Shown one piece after another: positions 28,044-39,334 of a stretch of DNA of 64,000 bases. Positions within the stretch are counted from its first letter, which is position 1. Each line of letters begins with the position of its first letter. The notes under the pieces were generated by a model. It had not been told where the DNA came from and did no database searches. It saw nothing but the letters and a program-made list of their open reading frames with translations. The DNA comes from Magnetofaba australis IT-1 (lineage in GTDB: Bacteria > Pseudomonadota > Magnetococcia > Magnetococcales > Magnetococcaceae). The stretch covers positions 1,348,300 through 1,412,299 of the forward strand of contig NZ_LVJN01000020.1 in the NCBI RefSeq assembly GCF_002109495.1. Reading direction: 5' to 3'. The translations under genes and the position numbers were made by a program.

Positions 28044-29403
28044 GATCGCCAAAATCTCCCAAAACTTGCCCGGTTCGTGGACCAAATCCCTGCAAGTCTA
28101 CGCGCATCGGCGCGTGATCGCCATCCTCTTTCTGGGATTCTCCAGCGGCCTGCCGTTGGCGCTCACCTTCGGCACGTTGACGCTGTGGCTGGCCGAGGCG
28201 GGGGTGAGCAAGACCGCCATCGGTCTGTTCGCCTTGGCCGGAACGCCCTATACCATGAAATTTCTCTGGGCGCCGTTGGTGGACCGGTTGCGCATTCCGC
28301 TGTTCTGCCGCCTGTTGGGTCGGCGGCGCGGCTGGGCTCTGTTCAGTCAACTGGCGCTGATGGTCAGCATCCTGGCTCTGGGCTCCACCCATCCGGCGGA
28401 AAATGCGCAACTGACCGCCCTGTTCACCCTCTGCGTGGCGTTCTGGAGCGCCACCCAGGATATCGTCATCGACGCCTATCGGGTGGAGCTGCTGGAGGAG
28501 CGCCAGCAGGGAGCCGGGGCGGCCATGGTGGTGCTGGGGTATCGCATTGGCATGCTCGCCTCGGGCGCTGGCGCGCTCTACATCGCTTCGGCTTCTGGTT
28601 GGTTTATGGCCTATGCGATCATGGCGGGATTGGTCAGCGTGGGCATGCTCACCGTGCTGCTCAATCCCGAGCCCGCCACCGAGTCCACGCCCGAGTCTCT
28701 CAAGCAGGATGAACGCTGTCGCGCCCTGTTGGAAAAACGCGCCCACTGGGGGCCGCGCAGCCGCGCGGTGATCACGTGGCTGTATGCGGCGGTGTGGTCG
28801 CCGTTTGTCGAGTTTCTAACGCGAAAGGGCGCGATCCCGATTCTCTTATTCATTCTACTCTACAAATTTGGCGACGCCCTGGCCGGGGTGATGAACAACC
28901 CCTTCTATGTGGAGTTGGGCTTTACCAAGATTGAGATCGCCAATATCAGCAAAGCGTTTGGCCTGGCCGCCACCATCGTTGGCGGCGTGTTGGGTGGAGT
29001 GGTGGTCAATCGCTTGGGCATCATGCGCGCATTGCTGGTGTGTGGCGTGCTGCAGATGGTCTCCAACCTGATGTTTGTCATTTTGGCCTGGACTGGGCGC
29101 GACCTGACCGCCCTGACCGCCGCCATTGCGGTGGAGAACCTGGCGGGAGGATTGGGCACGGCGGCATTTGTGGCCTATCTATCGTCACTGTGTAATGTCG
29201 CCTACACCGCCACCCAATACGCGCTGCTTTCTTCATTTATGGCCATCGGCAGGCAGGTCCTCTCCTCTGGCGGCGGCTGGGTCGCCGACCAGATGAGCTG
29301 GGCGGCGTTCTTTTCTCTCACAACTTTGGCCGCGCTGCCTGGTCTACTCTTGCTGTTATGGATGATGCAGCGGTATCCTTTGCGGCGTGATGCTGTAAAC
29401 TAA
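28042..29403 (+). CDS. AmpG-like MFS permease
   Basis: 453 residues, about 12 TM segments. The start region GFSSGLPLALTFGTLTLWLAEAG and ALAGTPYTMKFLWAPLVDR matches AmpG, which imports anhydromuropeptides in peptidoglycan recycling. Other matches are FWSATQDIVIDAYRVELL and the late AFVAYLSSLCN. An AAGAG box precedes ATG 28042. No ampD or beta-lactamase gene is nearby, so the substrate is inferred from the family. Confidence 0.88.
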   Translation: MIAKISQNLPGSWTKSLQVYAHRRVIAILFLGFSSGLPLALTFGTLTLWLAEAGVSKTAIGLFALAGTPYTMKFLWAPLVDRLRIPLFCRLLGRRRGWALFSQLALMVSILALGSTHPAENAQLTALFTLCVAFWSATQDIVIDAYRVELLEERQQGAGAAMVVLGYRIGMLASGAGALYIASASGWFMAYAIMAGLVSVGMLTVLLNPEPATESTPESLKQDERCRALLEKRAHWGPRSRAVITWLYAAVWSPFVEFLTRKGAIPILLFILLYKFGDALAGVMNNPFYVELGFTKIEIANISKAFGLAATIVGGVLGGVVVNRLGIMRALLVCGVLQMVSNLMFVILAWTGRDLTALTAAIAVENLAGGLGTAAFVAYLSSLCNVAYTATQYALLSSFMAIGRQVLSSGGGWVADQMSWAAFFSLTTLAALPGLLLLLWMMQRYPLRRDAVN

Positions 29404-29440
29404 TGCAGGATGAAACTCTCTTTATATTTGGGTCAAGAGT

Positions 29441-30250
29441 ATGAACTGTTCCAATAAAACCGGTCCGACCGTGCAGCGCAGTATAAGCGAGCAGTGGCGC
29501 AGCGGTCAGGATGGCGGTCTGGATCAGCGGTTGTGCGTGGGATTCCCGGATGTGGATGCGCAGCATGAGACGCTGCTGATTTTGCTGACCACCATGCGTG
29601 ATGTGCTATTCGCCGAGGCAGGTATTGAGGTGGTGAAAATGACCGCCACTCTACTGGAAGGCGCTTTGGCGGAACATCTTGGCTATGAAGAGAGCGTGCT
29701 CAAGGCGTGTATGGATGCCGATCTGCACCAAAAGCACTGCCTGGGTCATGGCGAGTTGCGTCAGGAGTTCACCGGCGCGCTGAAAGTGATTCTACGCGAG
29801 GCCGAGGCGGGGCGGGGCAGCGGCACCAACGCCACTATTCTGTTTGATGACCTCAAACAGTGGTTCTTTCACCATATTATGCAGGATAAGCGCGACTTTC
29901 CCTCCTGCCTGCTGACCAAAGGCAAGGCCAACGCCGCGCCACGGGCGGTGCGCTATCCGGTGAATCTGCCGTGCGAATTGCGCATCAAAGGTCAGGAGCA
30001 GAGCGTGCTTGCGCGCACCATGCAGATCAGCATTACCGGCGCTCTGGTCAGCGCGCCGGAGTTGATGCAGCGCTTGAAGCTGGATGATGAACTGATGCTG
30101 AACTGGCCGGGCTCAAAAGAGGAGGCGAAAACCTCCTGTGCGGTGGCGCGGCTGGATGGCGACGCCTTCGGCGCCTGCTTTGGCGAGGGTAAGCAGACGT
30201 TGCTCAATCAGTTGTTGGAACTGAGCCTCTACGCCCAGGAAGAGGCCTAA
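29441..30250 (+). CDS. Bacteriohemerythrin-PilZ fusion protein
   Basis: 269 residues with two domains. Residues about 20-165 form a hemerythrin fold with all expected iron ligands in sequence: DAQHETLL, HLGYEESVL, HQKHCLGHGEL and HHIMQDKRDF. Residues about 170-265 look like a PilZ domain (RAVRYPVNLPCELRI, ISITGALVSAPEL), but the RxxxR motif is shortened and the [DN]xSxxG motif reads QISITG. So c-di-GMP binding is uncertain. Such a protein would link oxygen sensing to c-di-GMP output in a microaerophile. It ends with TAA before a terminator. Confidence 0.82.
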   Translation: MNCSNKTGPTVQRSISEQWRSGQDGGLDQRLCVGFPDVDAQHETLLILLTTMRDVLFAEAGIEVVKMTATLLEGALAEHLGYEESVLKACMDADLHQKHCLGHGELRQEFTGALKVILREAEAGRGSGTNATILFDDLKQWFFHHIMQDKRDFPSCLLTKGKANAAPRAVRYPVNLPCELRIKGQEQSVLARTMQISITGALVSAPELMQRLKLDDELMLNWPGSKEEAKTSCAVARLDGDAFGACFGEGKQTLLNQLLELSLYAQEEA

Positions 30251-30306
30251 GTTTTTCTGCGGAGTGAATGCGGGCGCCCAGGGCTGAGAGAGCATTTGCG
30301 GAATGA

Positions 30307-30343
30307 AAAAAGGCCGGGCTGATCCAATCAGCCCGGCCTTTTG
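30307..30343. terminator. Bidirectional terminator
   Basis: The stem AGGCCGGGCTGAT / ATCAGCCCGGCCT with loop CCA is flanked by A and T runs. It lies between the hemerythrin-PilZ gene and the converging aspS. Confidence 0.93.
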
Positions 30344-30347
30344 CGTC

Positions 30348-32171
<1,824 letters not shown>

Positions 32172-32230
32172 AGCGTTCAGGTCCAATTAAAATAAAGTGT
32201 TGTGCGGCGTTTGTTGACACATCCAAGCGA

Positions 32231-33229
32231 TCACAGGCCCGGGTTGGGGTTGATCACCGTCTCGGCCTCAGAGGGGTCGCCCTCGCCGGGCTCCTCTTCA
32301 TCGGGGGGCTGGCGGTTCTTGGCGCGCTCCAGGGCGTCGCTGATCAGTTCCAGCATGGCGCTGTCCTCTTCATGACCGGCCGTCTTGGCCATGTCCAAAG
32401 CGGTGGCGTAGGCGGCGCAGGCCTCGTCATAGCGCTCGGTCTGATGCTGCATCAACCCCTTCAGATAGTAGTTGAAGGGGTTGTCGGCTTCGCCGCCGAT
32501 GGCGCTATCGATCCAGGTTTCGGCGTTGTCGGGGTCGCCCAGGTCCAGGTAGAAGGCGGCCAACTTCTGCGCCACCTGATGCTTCTCCACTCCGCGATGG
32601 GCGTCGTACTCGTCGAGCAGGAACTCTTCAGCCTCTTTCTCCCGCTCCAGCTCCACCAGCCATTCGGCGTAGCGGGCGATCCAGTAGTCGTAGAGCATCA
32701 TGTCGTCGTTGCGCGGACCGTCCAGCACCTCTTTGAGCAGAGGCGCGGCTTTCTCCACCTGTTCGGCTTCATGATAGACGGTGGCCATCTCGGTGGCGGC
32801 CACTTCGCTCAAGCCTTCGGTGGGCACGGCGTCCAACTGCTCGGTGGAGAGCTGGTGGATCAATTGCGCGGCGGCCACCGATTGGATCATGCGGGTGGGC
32901 GGGGCCAGCTTCCAGGCCACGGCCTCCTCTTTGCCAATGTGGCACTGCTTGAACTTCTTGCCCGAGCCGCAGGGGCAGGGGTCGTTACGGCCGATCTTCG
33001 GCGCCGGCGCGATCTGCTTGCTGCGCGGTTTGAATCCCAACTCCGGGCGCGGGGCCAGATCCTCCAGCCGTTGCGCAAAGAAGAGGTACCATTTGTGAAA
33101 CGGGTTGTCCGCCACCTTCTCATCGCCCGCCAGCCAAGCGGCCAGGGCGTTGACGTCGTCGGTGAGCGCGGCGCGGGCCAGCGCTTCGGCATAGACTTCG
33201 GGGGAGTTGAGATCCTTGGCGTCCGCCAC
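32231..33229 (-). CDS. SEC-C motif protein with TPR-like helices
   Basis: 332 residues from GTG 33229, chosen because AGGAGG sits 6 bases upstream; the longer frame lacks a ribosome site. A SEC-C zinc motif ([19 protein letters not shown]) lies near residue 85, as in SecA and YecA proteins. The rest is helical, with TPR-like pairs ([35 protein letters not shown]). The C-terminus is acidic. A role in protein export or ribosome binding is possible but unproven. Confidence 0.75.
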   Translation of the reverse strand: MADAKDLNSPEVYAEALARAALTDDVNALAAWLAGDEKVADNPFHKWYLFFAQRLEDLAPRPELGFKPRSKQIAPAPKIGRNDPCPCGSGKKFKQCHIGKEEAVAWKLAPPTRMIQSVAAAQLIHQLSTEQLDAVPTEGLSEVAATEMATVYHEAEQVEKAAPLLKEVLDGPRNDDMMLYDYWIARYAEWLVELEREKEAEEFLLDEYDAHRGVEKHQVAQKLAAFYLDLGDPDNAETWIDSAIGGEADNPFNYYLKGLMQHQTERYDEACAAYATALDMAKTAGHEEDSAMLELISDALERAKNRQPPDEEEPGEGDPSEAETVINPNPGL

Positions 33230-33385
33230 CGGTGCCTCCTGCTGTTGGGGCTCGCAACGTTGCAATCCGGGCTGCGGAGAGGAACGTTGCTGAAAGTGAT
33301 CGATTAAGACCGTGTAGTTTATCGCCGAGCGGGCGCTATGGCTAGTGACGTTGTGATGCGGCGGGCTTGCGGCGGGGAGAAACAG

Positions 33386-33410
33386 CGGGAGCGCCATGAA
33401 GGCGCTCCCG
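33386..33410 (-). terminator. Possible terminator after the sulfide:quinone oxidoreductase gene
   Basis: The stem CGGGAGCGCC / GGCGCTCCCG has a five-base loop. On the minus strand it lies just after the SQR stop, but only a short T-rich tract follows. Confidence 0.5.
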
Positions 33411-33420
33411 TGTGGACAGC

Positions 33421-34692
33421 TTACTTCAGGCGGGTGATGCCCACCATGCGCAGCAGGAACTTCTCGAACATCGGCTCGGAGGAGCCCGATTTCATCTTGC
33501 GCATGAAATACTTCTCAAAGCCGATCTTGGCCAGGTGGACCCACTTGCCCTTCTTCATCCAGGCCACGTTGCGCGGACCGATCTGCGGGATGGCCACGAA
33601 GGCCACGCCGGTGTCGCCCATGTCGGCCAGGCAGATGGCGTTCCAGGTGCCCTCATGGGTCACCGGACGGCCCGCCAGCTCGTCGGAGATATTGTGCACG
33701 ATGGCGGTGACCATGGACTCGATCATATAACCGGTCTTGGGCGCGCCGGTGGGCACCGGGGTCGGCTCCACGGGCGGGATCGCCACGCACACGCCAGCGG
33801 AGAAGATGTTGGGCCACTTGGGGTTGCGCTGATGCTTGTCGATTTTGACAAAACCGCGCGGGTTGCACAGGTCGTCGCCGACGTTGGCCACGGCGTCCAC
33901 GCCCTTGAAGGCGGGCAGCATCATGGAGTAGGCGAACGGCACTTCGTGCTGCTTGGCCACTTCGCCCTTGTCGTTCACCTCGGAGACGAACATCTTGCCC
34001 GCTTCAACCTTGTCCACCTTGGCGTTGGTGATCCAGTTCATGTGGTGGTTGCGCAGCTCCGACTCCAGCATGCCCTTGGAGTCGCCCACGCCGCCCAGGC
34101 CCAGATGGCCGATGTAGGGCTCGGAGGTAACGAAGGTCATGGGCACCTTGTCGCGGATTTTGCGTTTGCGCAGGTCGGCGTCCATGATCATGGCGAATTC
34201 GTAGGCCGGACCGAAGCAGGAGGCGCCTTGCACCGCGCCCACCACGATGGGGCCGGGGTTCTGCACGAACTGCTCCCAGGCGCTGCAGGCGGTCTCCGCA
34301 TGCGGCGTGGTGCACACCGAGTGGGTGTTGTTGTCCGGACCCAGGCCCTCGACCTCTTCAAACGCCAGGCGCGGGCCGGTGGTGATCACCAGGTAGTCGT
34401 ACTCCACCACGGTGTCGTCGATCAGCACGATCTGGTTATTGTCGGGCTTGAGCTCTTTGGCCGCTTTGGGGATGAATTTGATCCCTTTGCGCTCCAGCGG
34501 CTCGGCCATATCCAGGCTGACGTCCTCACGGGAGCGCCAACCCACCGCAACCCACGGATTTGACGGCGTGAAATGAAATTCGGAACCGCTGTTGATCACG
34601 GTGACCGTGTGTTCCTTACCCAGCGCGCCGCGCAACTCATAGGCCGCGGGCCAACCGCCGACGCCTCCCCCCAATACAACAATGTGCGCCAT
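33421..34692 (-). CDS. sqr: Sulfide:quinone oxidoreductase
   Basis: 423 residues. The N-terminal FAD motif is [17 protein letters not shown]. Three cysteines match the catalytic set of the family: C127 (SVCTTPHAE), C159 ([11 protein letters not shown]) and C354 (NAICLADMG). The quinone-side region [16 protein letters not shown] and the amphipathic C-terminal helix for membrane attachment are also present. It oxidises sulfide to polysulfide or sulfur and passes electrons to quinone. With sat (45088) it points to lithotrophic sulfur oxidation. Flavocytochrome c sulfide dehydrogenase is a less likely alternative: no export signal is seen. Confidence 0.93.
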   Translation of the reverse strand: MAHIVVLGGGVGGWPAAYELRGALGKEHTVTVINSGSEFHFTPSNPWVAVGWRSREDVSLDMAEPLERKGIKFIPKAAKELKPDNNQIVLIDDTVVEYDYLVITTGPRLAFEEVEGLGPDNNTHSVCTTPHAETACSAWEQFVQNPGPIVVGAVQGASCFGPAYEFAMIMDADLRKRKIRDKVPMTFVTSEPYIGHLGLGGVGDSKGMLESELRNHHMNWITNAKVDKVEAGKMFVSEVNDKGEVAKQHEVPFAYSMMLPAFKGVDAVANVGDDLCNPRGFVKIDKHQRNPKWPNIFSAGVCVAIPPVEPTPVPTGAPKTGYMIESMVTAIVHNISDELAGRPVTHEGTWNAICLADMGDTGVAFVAIPQIGPRNVAWMKKGKWVHLAKIGFEKYFMRKMKSGSSEPMFEKFLLRMVGITRLK

Positions 34693-34865
34693 GCAATCCC
34701 CCTTAACAGGTTTGGAGATGAAAATAAGATTTCATGCTTTGTGAGGCCCCGCGTCCTGAGGATGCATCAGCGGACCGGGGTCTGTTTGAAGCGCTTCACT
34801 GTACGACGCAAAGTTGCTGAGCAAAATCAAAATATGGTCTATGACGGAACAAAAAATTTTTGGTT

Positions 34866-34930
34866 TTGTAAAAAAGTTAGGAACTTTTTACAAATTTATG
34901 CGCCTGGGCGGCCCGCGTCGGGCCGCCCAA
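34866..34930 (-). other. Two adjacent hairpins downstream of flagellin
   Basis: GGGCGGCCC/GGGCCGCCC (34905-34927) and an AT-rich GTAAAAAGTT/AACTTTTTTAC type stem (about 34867-34890) follow the flagellin stop on the minus strand. The second resembles a terminator. Both may also stabilise the flagellin mRNA 3' end. Confidence 0.45.
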
Positions 34931-34946
34931 AAAAACGAACACTGTG

Positions 34947-35765
34947 TTAACCGAGAAGCTGCAGAGCCATCTGTGGCTGCTGATTGGCCTGGGCCAAAAT
35001 CGACACGCTGGCCTGCTGGATGATGGAGCGGGAGGTAAGGTTGCCGGTCTCGCTGGCCACATCGAGATCCTGGAAGCGCGAGCGCGAGGCCTCCATCTCC
35101 GCCTCCGAGATCGCCAGTGAGGAGATGGCGCTCTCCAGACGGTTCATCTTCGATCCCAACTCGGCGCGGATGTTGAGTAGAGAGTTGAGCGCCGTATCGA
35201 TGGTGGAGATGGCGGTTTCCGCATTGGCCTGGGTGGAGACGCCGATGGTGGTCAGTCCCAGCGCCGAGATGGTGGTGGAGGGGATGGTGATGGACATCAC
35301 CTCATCCTGATTCTCGCCGATGTGGAACTGCTGGTTGGCGTAGCCGCCATCGAGGATGTTCATATCATTGAACGTATGCTCGTTGGCCATGCGGTTGATC
35401 TCCGACAGCAATTGATCGATCTCGGTCTGCGCATTGCTGCGGTCGGAGGTGCTGTAGGAGCTGTTGGACATCTGCACCGAGAGTTCGCGCACCCGTTGCA
35501 GGGCGTTGGCGACCTCCTCCAGGGAGCCGTCGGCGACCTGAAGAATGGAGATGCCGTCATTGGCGTTGCGTTGGGCTTGGTGCAGGCCGCGAATCTGCGC
35601 GATCTTGCGATTGGCGATGCCGATGCCCGAGGCGTCGTCCATGCCATTGATGATGCGTTTGCCCGATGACAGGCGGCGCATGGACTCCGACTGATTGTTG
35701 GTGGCCGTATAGAGACGACGTTGCGAATTCAGCGACGCAACGTTGGTGTTGACGTAAAGCGGCAT
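34947..35765 (-). CDS. fliC: Flagellin
   Basis: 272 residues, short for a flagellin. The N-terminal D0/D1 region (MPLYVNTNVASLNSQRRL, LSSGKRIINGMDDASGI) and C-terminal region (RSIIQQASVSILAQANQQP, ALQLLG) are conserved. The middle is reduced to about 60 residues, so the filament has no large outer domain. It is a single flagellin gene with no chaperone or hook genes beside it. No clear sigma-28 or sigma-54 promoter could be recognised upstream. Confidence 0.96.
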   Translation of the reverse strand: MPLYVNTNVASLNSQRRLYTATNNQSESMRRLSSGKRIINGMDDASGIGIANRKIAQIRGLHQAQRNANDGISILQVADGSLEEVANALQRVRELSVQMSNSSYSTSDRSNAQTEIDQLLSEINRMANEHTFNDMNILDGGYANQQFHIGENQDEVMSITIPSTTISALGLTTIGVSTQANAETAISTIDTALNSLLNIRAELGSKMNRLESAISSLAISEAEMEASRSRFQDLDVASETGNLTSRSIIQQASVSILAQANQQPQMALQLLG

Positions 35766-36121
35766 GAGAGTTCTCCCAGCATGTTCCGTAGTTGAGACGG
35801 TCCTTCCGTGGCTGGGATGAGTTGAGCTATTTTACCGGGCCAACTCTGCCCGGGATGAGACGTGCGATTGGATTGGTTATTGCGGTTGAGGCGAGGCTCC
35901 CTTGAGGCGGATTCCCTTCATGATGACAATAACGCGCCGCGCATGGCGACAACGTTTCCCTTTTGTGGAGGCGCTCTGACGGCGCCTTCTCACAGCTCTT
36001 ATCGACGCGCCATGGCGCAGGCTTAAGGAAAAAATCCTTCCGTCCGCCGCATTGTCGGGGCGAGGCGGGCGCGCTATGCTCTGCACAGATCACACTGGCC
36101 TCATGTTAAGGAGTTCGCCGC
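35766..36121. other. Divergent intergenic region, flagellin / carbohydrate cluster
   Basis: This 356 bp region holds no supported gene; short frames in it look random. It contains a small hairpin (CCGGGC/GCCCGG, about 35837-35855) on the flagellin side, and a good plus-strand promoter candidate at 36052-36080. Confidence 0.6.
36052..36080 (+). promoter_or_regulatory. Candidate promoter of the VOC-PFTS operon
   Basis: TTGTCG (36052-36057), a 17 bp spacer and TATGCT (36075-36080), 42 bp upstream of the first ATG. That ATG has a good TTAAGGAG ribosome site. Confidence 0.5.
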
Positions 36122-36532
36122 ATGCTCGATAAATTGACCAAACACCACCTCGGCGTGGTGATCGATCCGGCGGAGCTGCCGCAACTGGAGGCGCAACTGG
36201 GAAAGGCGTTCCATGAGGACGCCACCCAGGGGTGCCGGGTGGCGTTTCGCTGGAACGCAGTGATGGGGCTGCATGAGGAGTACATCGTGCGCGAAGGGCG
36301 CGCGGCCAAATATCCGCTGGGGTTCCATCATATCTGCTATGCGGTGCGCGATGAGGCGGAGATGGCGGCGCTGGAGGCGTGGCTGAAAGAGGGGCGGCGC
36401 GGTTTCCGGCTCACCTTCCCCGAGCAGTCCGGCTCCGCCGAGTGCGGGGTGATCAGTTTCTGGATGATCCGCGGCGTGGGCATGGCGGAGTTTTCGCTGG
36501 GCGGACCGGTGGGTCAGCAGGCGGCGTCGTGA
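36122..36532 (+). CDS. VOC-family protein (glyoxalase/epimerase-like)
   Basis: The 136-residue protein has the paired beta-alpha-beta-beta-beta units of the vicinal oxygen chelate fold. The likely metal ligands are in KHHLGVVI, GFHHICYAVRDEAEM and GMAEFSLG (His, His, Glu). The nearest functional types are methylmalonyl-CoA epimerase and glyoxalase I, but the substrate is unknown. Its stop overlaps the start of the next gene (GTGA), so the two are translationally coupled. It leads the eight-gene cluster. Confidence 0.75.
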   Translation: MLDKLTKHHLGVVIDPAELPQLEAQLGKAFHEDATQGCRVAFRWNAVMGLHEEYIVREGRAAKYPLGFHHICYAVRDEAEMAALEAWLKEGRRGFRLTFPEQSGSAECGVISFWMIRGVGMAEFSLGGPVGQQAAS

Positions 36533-38160
36533 TCCGCGCGCTCAAGCAGGGCTGGGCGCGCAGGCGCAGATTGCGGCTGCTGCGCGGCGCGCGGGCGCTG
36601 GCTACTGGCGATGACGCCCTGGGCAATCTGCGCCTCGGTTCGCGTCTGAGCGAAACCCCGCTGGGGCTGGGGCGCTGGGCGGGGTGGGGGCTGCTGCCCA
36701 AGGGGATGGACGCCGAGCTGCTGGATCGGCAGGTGCGGCAGATTCTCTGTATTCGGCGCGAGGCGGTGGTGTTTCTGCCGGAGTTGATGGCGGGCATGGC
36801 TGACCCGCACAGACGGGTGAGCGCGCCGCTGCCACAGCCTTGGCGCAAGCGGTTGCGCGGGTTGGGGCTGCGTCCGCGTGTGTGGAGCTGTCGCTGGCAG
36901 TGGCTGCGGGCGCAGCGCATCTTCTATGTCGGCGGCATGGCGGAAGTCGCGCGCCGATTGCGCATGATCTGGCGCGGGCCGGAACGGCCCGCCGCGCCCT
37001 ACGCCCTGTGCGTCAATCTGCGCACCGGCAATCTGCCTGCCGCCGATTGGCGCGTGGGCGACCCCATCCATACGTTGGGCGCCTGGCATGCGTCGGGGGC
37101 TTTGAGCGAAGGCGGCGATCTGCCCGCCTATATTCACATCTACGGAGGCGCCGAAGGGGCGCACCCTTCGGGGCTGCGTCTGACCGGGCAACTGTTCCCC
37201 CGGGTGCCGGGGGTTGGCGCGCGGCTGCGCGCCAGCGGCTTGGTGATCTGGCGCGCATTGATGGCGACCCTGCGCTGGCCGTTGGGGGCGTGGTGGGCTC
37301 CGGCGCTGTTGCGTGAAGCGGTGTTGCTGGAGCATCTGCGCGCCCTGCCTGCGGCGCTGCGCCCAACGCAGGCGCGTTTTACCCTGGATAACGCGCTGCA
37401 TCGTCCATTATGGAGCCACTGGCTGGACGCCCATGGCGGTCAGACCCACCTGGTGTGGTACTCCACCAACTCCGAACCCACAGCGCCGCGCACCCATCGT
37501 CCGGCGCCGCCGTTCCCCGGCATGAATATCATGGATTGGCCGCACCATCAGGTGTGGACGCCGCAACAGGGGGCGTTTGTGGCCAGTCAGAATGGGCTGC
37601 CCACCCAGGCCCATGTGGTGGGGCCGATCCCGTTGAGCGACTCCAATACGCCGCTGCCGGATCTGCCGGAGGGGTGCGTGGCGGTGTTTGATGTGACGCC
37701 GTTCAGTTACCGGCATGCGTTACATTCGGGGTTGCTGCACGCCTTCTACACCGGGCCGGCGATGGTGGCGTTCTTGCGCCAGACCCATGCGCAACTGCGC
37801 GCGGCGGGGCTGACCATGGCGCTCAAACGCAAACGCTTCAACCCGGAAGCGGTTCCCCATTATCTGCATGCGGTGGAGGCGTTGGCCGAGGAGCCCGACG
37901 TGGTGATGCTGGATCCCGAGGTCAACGCCGCCCGTCTGCTGGATGCGCCGCAGATCGTCGCCGCCATCTCCGCGCCATTTACCAGCACCGCGCTGTTGGC
38001 GCGTCATGCGGGCAAACCCAGCGTCTATTTCGAGCCCACCGCGCAGCTACGCTATCCGCCCCGCGCGGCGCAAGGGGTGCGGGTGATCGACGCGCAACCG
38101 GATCTGGCCCATTGGTTGGCGGAGCTCCCAGGCGCAGGGGGGAAGAGCCAAATCGCGTGA
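36529..38160 (+). CDS. PFTS-motif surface carbohydrate biosynthesis protein
   Basis: 543 residues from GTG 36529, which overlaps the preceding stop by 4 bp; an upstream ATG in another context is not credible. The C-terminal third shows ISAPFTSTALLARHAGKPS and VYFEPTAQLRYPP, the PFTS signature of putative transferases from Leptospira-type O-antigen clusters. The middle has VWYSTNSEPTAPRTHRP and FDVTPFSYRH. The fold is probably GT-B-like. The acceptor and donor are unknown. The N-terminal third is rich in Arg and Trp and matches nothing I recognise. Confidence 0.7.
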   Translation: MIRALKQGWARRRRLRLLRGARALATGDDALGNLRLGSRLSETPLGLGRWAGWGLLPKGMDAELLDRQVRQILCIRREAVVFLPELMAGMADPHRRVSAPLPQPWRKRLRGLGLRPRVWSCRWQWLRAQRIFYVGGMAEVARRLRMIWRGPERPAAPYALCVNLRTGNLPAADWRVGDPIHTLGAWHASGALSEGGDLPAYIHIYGGAEGAHPSGLRLTGQLFPRVPGVGARLRASGLVIWRALMATLRWPLGAWWAPALLREAVLLEHLRALPAALRPTQARFTLDNALHRPLWSHWLDAHGGQTHLVWYSTNSEPTAPRTHRPAPPFPGMNIMDWPHHQVWTPQQGAFVASQNGLPTQAHVVGPIPLSDSNTPLPDLPEGCVAVFDVTPFSYRHALHSGLLHAFYTGPAMVAFLRQTHAQLRAAGLTMALKRKRFNPEAVPHYLHAVEALAEEPDVVMLDPEVNAARLLDAPQIVAAISAPFTSTALLARHAGKPSVYFEPTAQLRYPPRAAQGVRVIDAQPDLAHWLAELPGAGGKSQIA

Positions 38161-38164
38161 TCAA

Positions 38165-38193
38165 TTGACCTCGGCGGCGTGGGTTCATACAAT
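38165..38193 (+). promoter_or_regulatory. Candidate internal promoter before the GAPDH-like gene
   Basis: TTGACC (38165-38170), a 17 bp spacer and TACAAT (38188-38193). This is the closest match to the sigma-70 consensus that I found in the window. It suggests that the last six genes of the cluster can be transcribed separately. Confidence 0.55.
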
Positions 38194-38305
38194 GCGCGGC
38201 TTATATATTCAATGACCCCGCCTGATGTTTGCCCGCCCGCTTCGGCGTCGAGGGCGCCCGCGCCGGGGTGATCCGAGTTTCATAAAGCCCCAGGAGAGAA
38301 GCACA

Positions 38306-39304
38306 ATGTCCACCCTCACCGGTATGAACGGTTTCGGACGCTTTGGCTTGCACCTGCTCAAATACTGGCTGGACCGCAGCGAGCACGCCAACTTCAAAAT
38401 CGCCTGGATCAATGACGACAAGCTCACGCTGGAGCAGGCGCTCAAGATCATCGAAGATGAGATCTATGTGCCCATCAACAAGTATTACAAAATCAGCGTG
38501 CGCGAAAATGAGATCACCTTCACCAGCGCCGACGGGGTCAAGAACAGCATCATCTACACCACCGCGCCGCGCCATGAGATTCCCTGGATCGGCGAGCCCG
38601 AGATCTTCCTGGAGTGCTCCGGCAAGAACACGCTGCGCAAGGATTGTCAGCCGTTCCTCACCGGCAACACCCGCCTGGTGAATGTCTCGGCCACCTCCTG
38701 GGATTGTGACAAAACGGTCATCTACGGCTTCAACCACGTGGAGCCGTTGGACGGCGCCAAGGTGATCTCCTACGGCTCCTGCACCGTCAACGCGTTTACG
38801 CCGCTGGCCCAGTTTGTCCATGATAAGTGGGGCGTGCTCGACGCCGACGTCAACGTCATTCACAATATCCAGCACTACAAGCTGGGCGACCCTAAATACG
38901 ACACCCTGCTGCGCAAATTCTGCACCCTGGAGAAGCAGGGGCCGATGCTGTTGCCGTTCCTCAATCCCGAGCGCTTTCTGGTCAACTACACCGTGGTGCC
39001 CTACGCCGGGGTGTCGGTGATCGACTTCCGTTTCCGCATTGAGCGTCCGCAGTCCATCGACGCCATTCTGCATGAATTGGAGCACGGTTTCGGCGATGAG
39101 GGTCCGTTGGCGCACATGTATGGCCTGGATGAGACCGATCGCGGACCGGAAGTGCACAAGTGCACGCCCTACTCGTCGGTGTTCTCGCGCGATCAGGCGC
39201 GCATTTTGGGGGATAACCTCTACCTGCGCGGCTACTTCGACAATGAGAACTCGGTTAATCGCTACTACGACCTGACCAACTACCTGAGCGCCGACAACGC
39301 CTAA
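38306..39304 (+). CDS. Divergent glyceraldehyde-3-phosphate-dehydrogenase-like enzyme
   Basis: 332 residues from ATG 38306, after CAGGAGAG. It has the GAPDH layout: a GMNGFGRFGLHLLKYW nucleotide-binding start, a catalytic cysteine in VISYGSCTVNAFTPLA, and a histidine in VIHNIQHYKLGD where GAPDH has its general base. Spacing and most other motifs differ from glycolytic Gap. The C-terminal NENSVNRYYDLTNYL corresponds to the NE-x-x-YxxR region with the Arg moved. I infer a specialised aldehyde or acyl-phosphate reaction for the surrounding pathway, not glycolysis. Confidence 0.78.
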   Translation: MSTLTGMNGFGRFGLHLLKYWLDRSEHANFKIAWINDDKLTLEQALKIIEDEIYVPINKYYKISVRENEITFTSADGVKNSIIYTTAPRHEIPWIGEPEIFLECSGKNTLRKDCQPFLTGNTRLVNVSATSWDCDKTVIYGFNHVEPLDGAKVISYGSCTVNAFTPLAQFVHDKWGVLDADVNVIHNIQHYKLGDPKYDTLLRKFCTLEKQGPMLLPFLNPERFLVNYTVVPYAGVSVIDFRFRIERPQSIDAILHELEHGFGDEGPLAHMYGLDETDRGPEVHKCTPYSSVFSRDQARILGDNLYLRGYFDNENSVNRYYDLTNYLSADNA

Positions 39305-39334
39305 GCGCAACCGCCGACGAGAGACGCCCAAGAT

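Noticed and set aside
33421-34692. Possible loss of the third catalytic cysteine in sulfide:quinone oxidoreductase (DKHQRNP)
   Set aside because: Spacing from C127 and C159 shows that the third cysteine is C354 in NAICLADMG, which is present. The His at 287 is not an active-site position.
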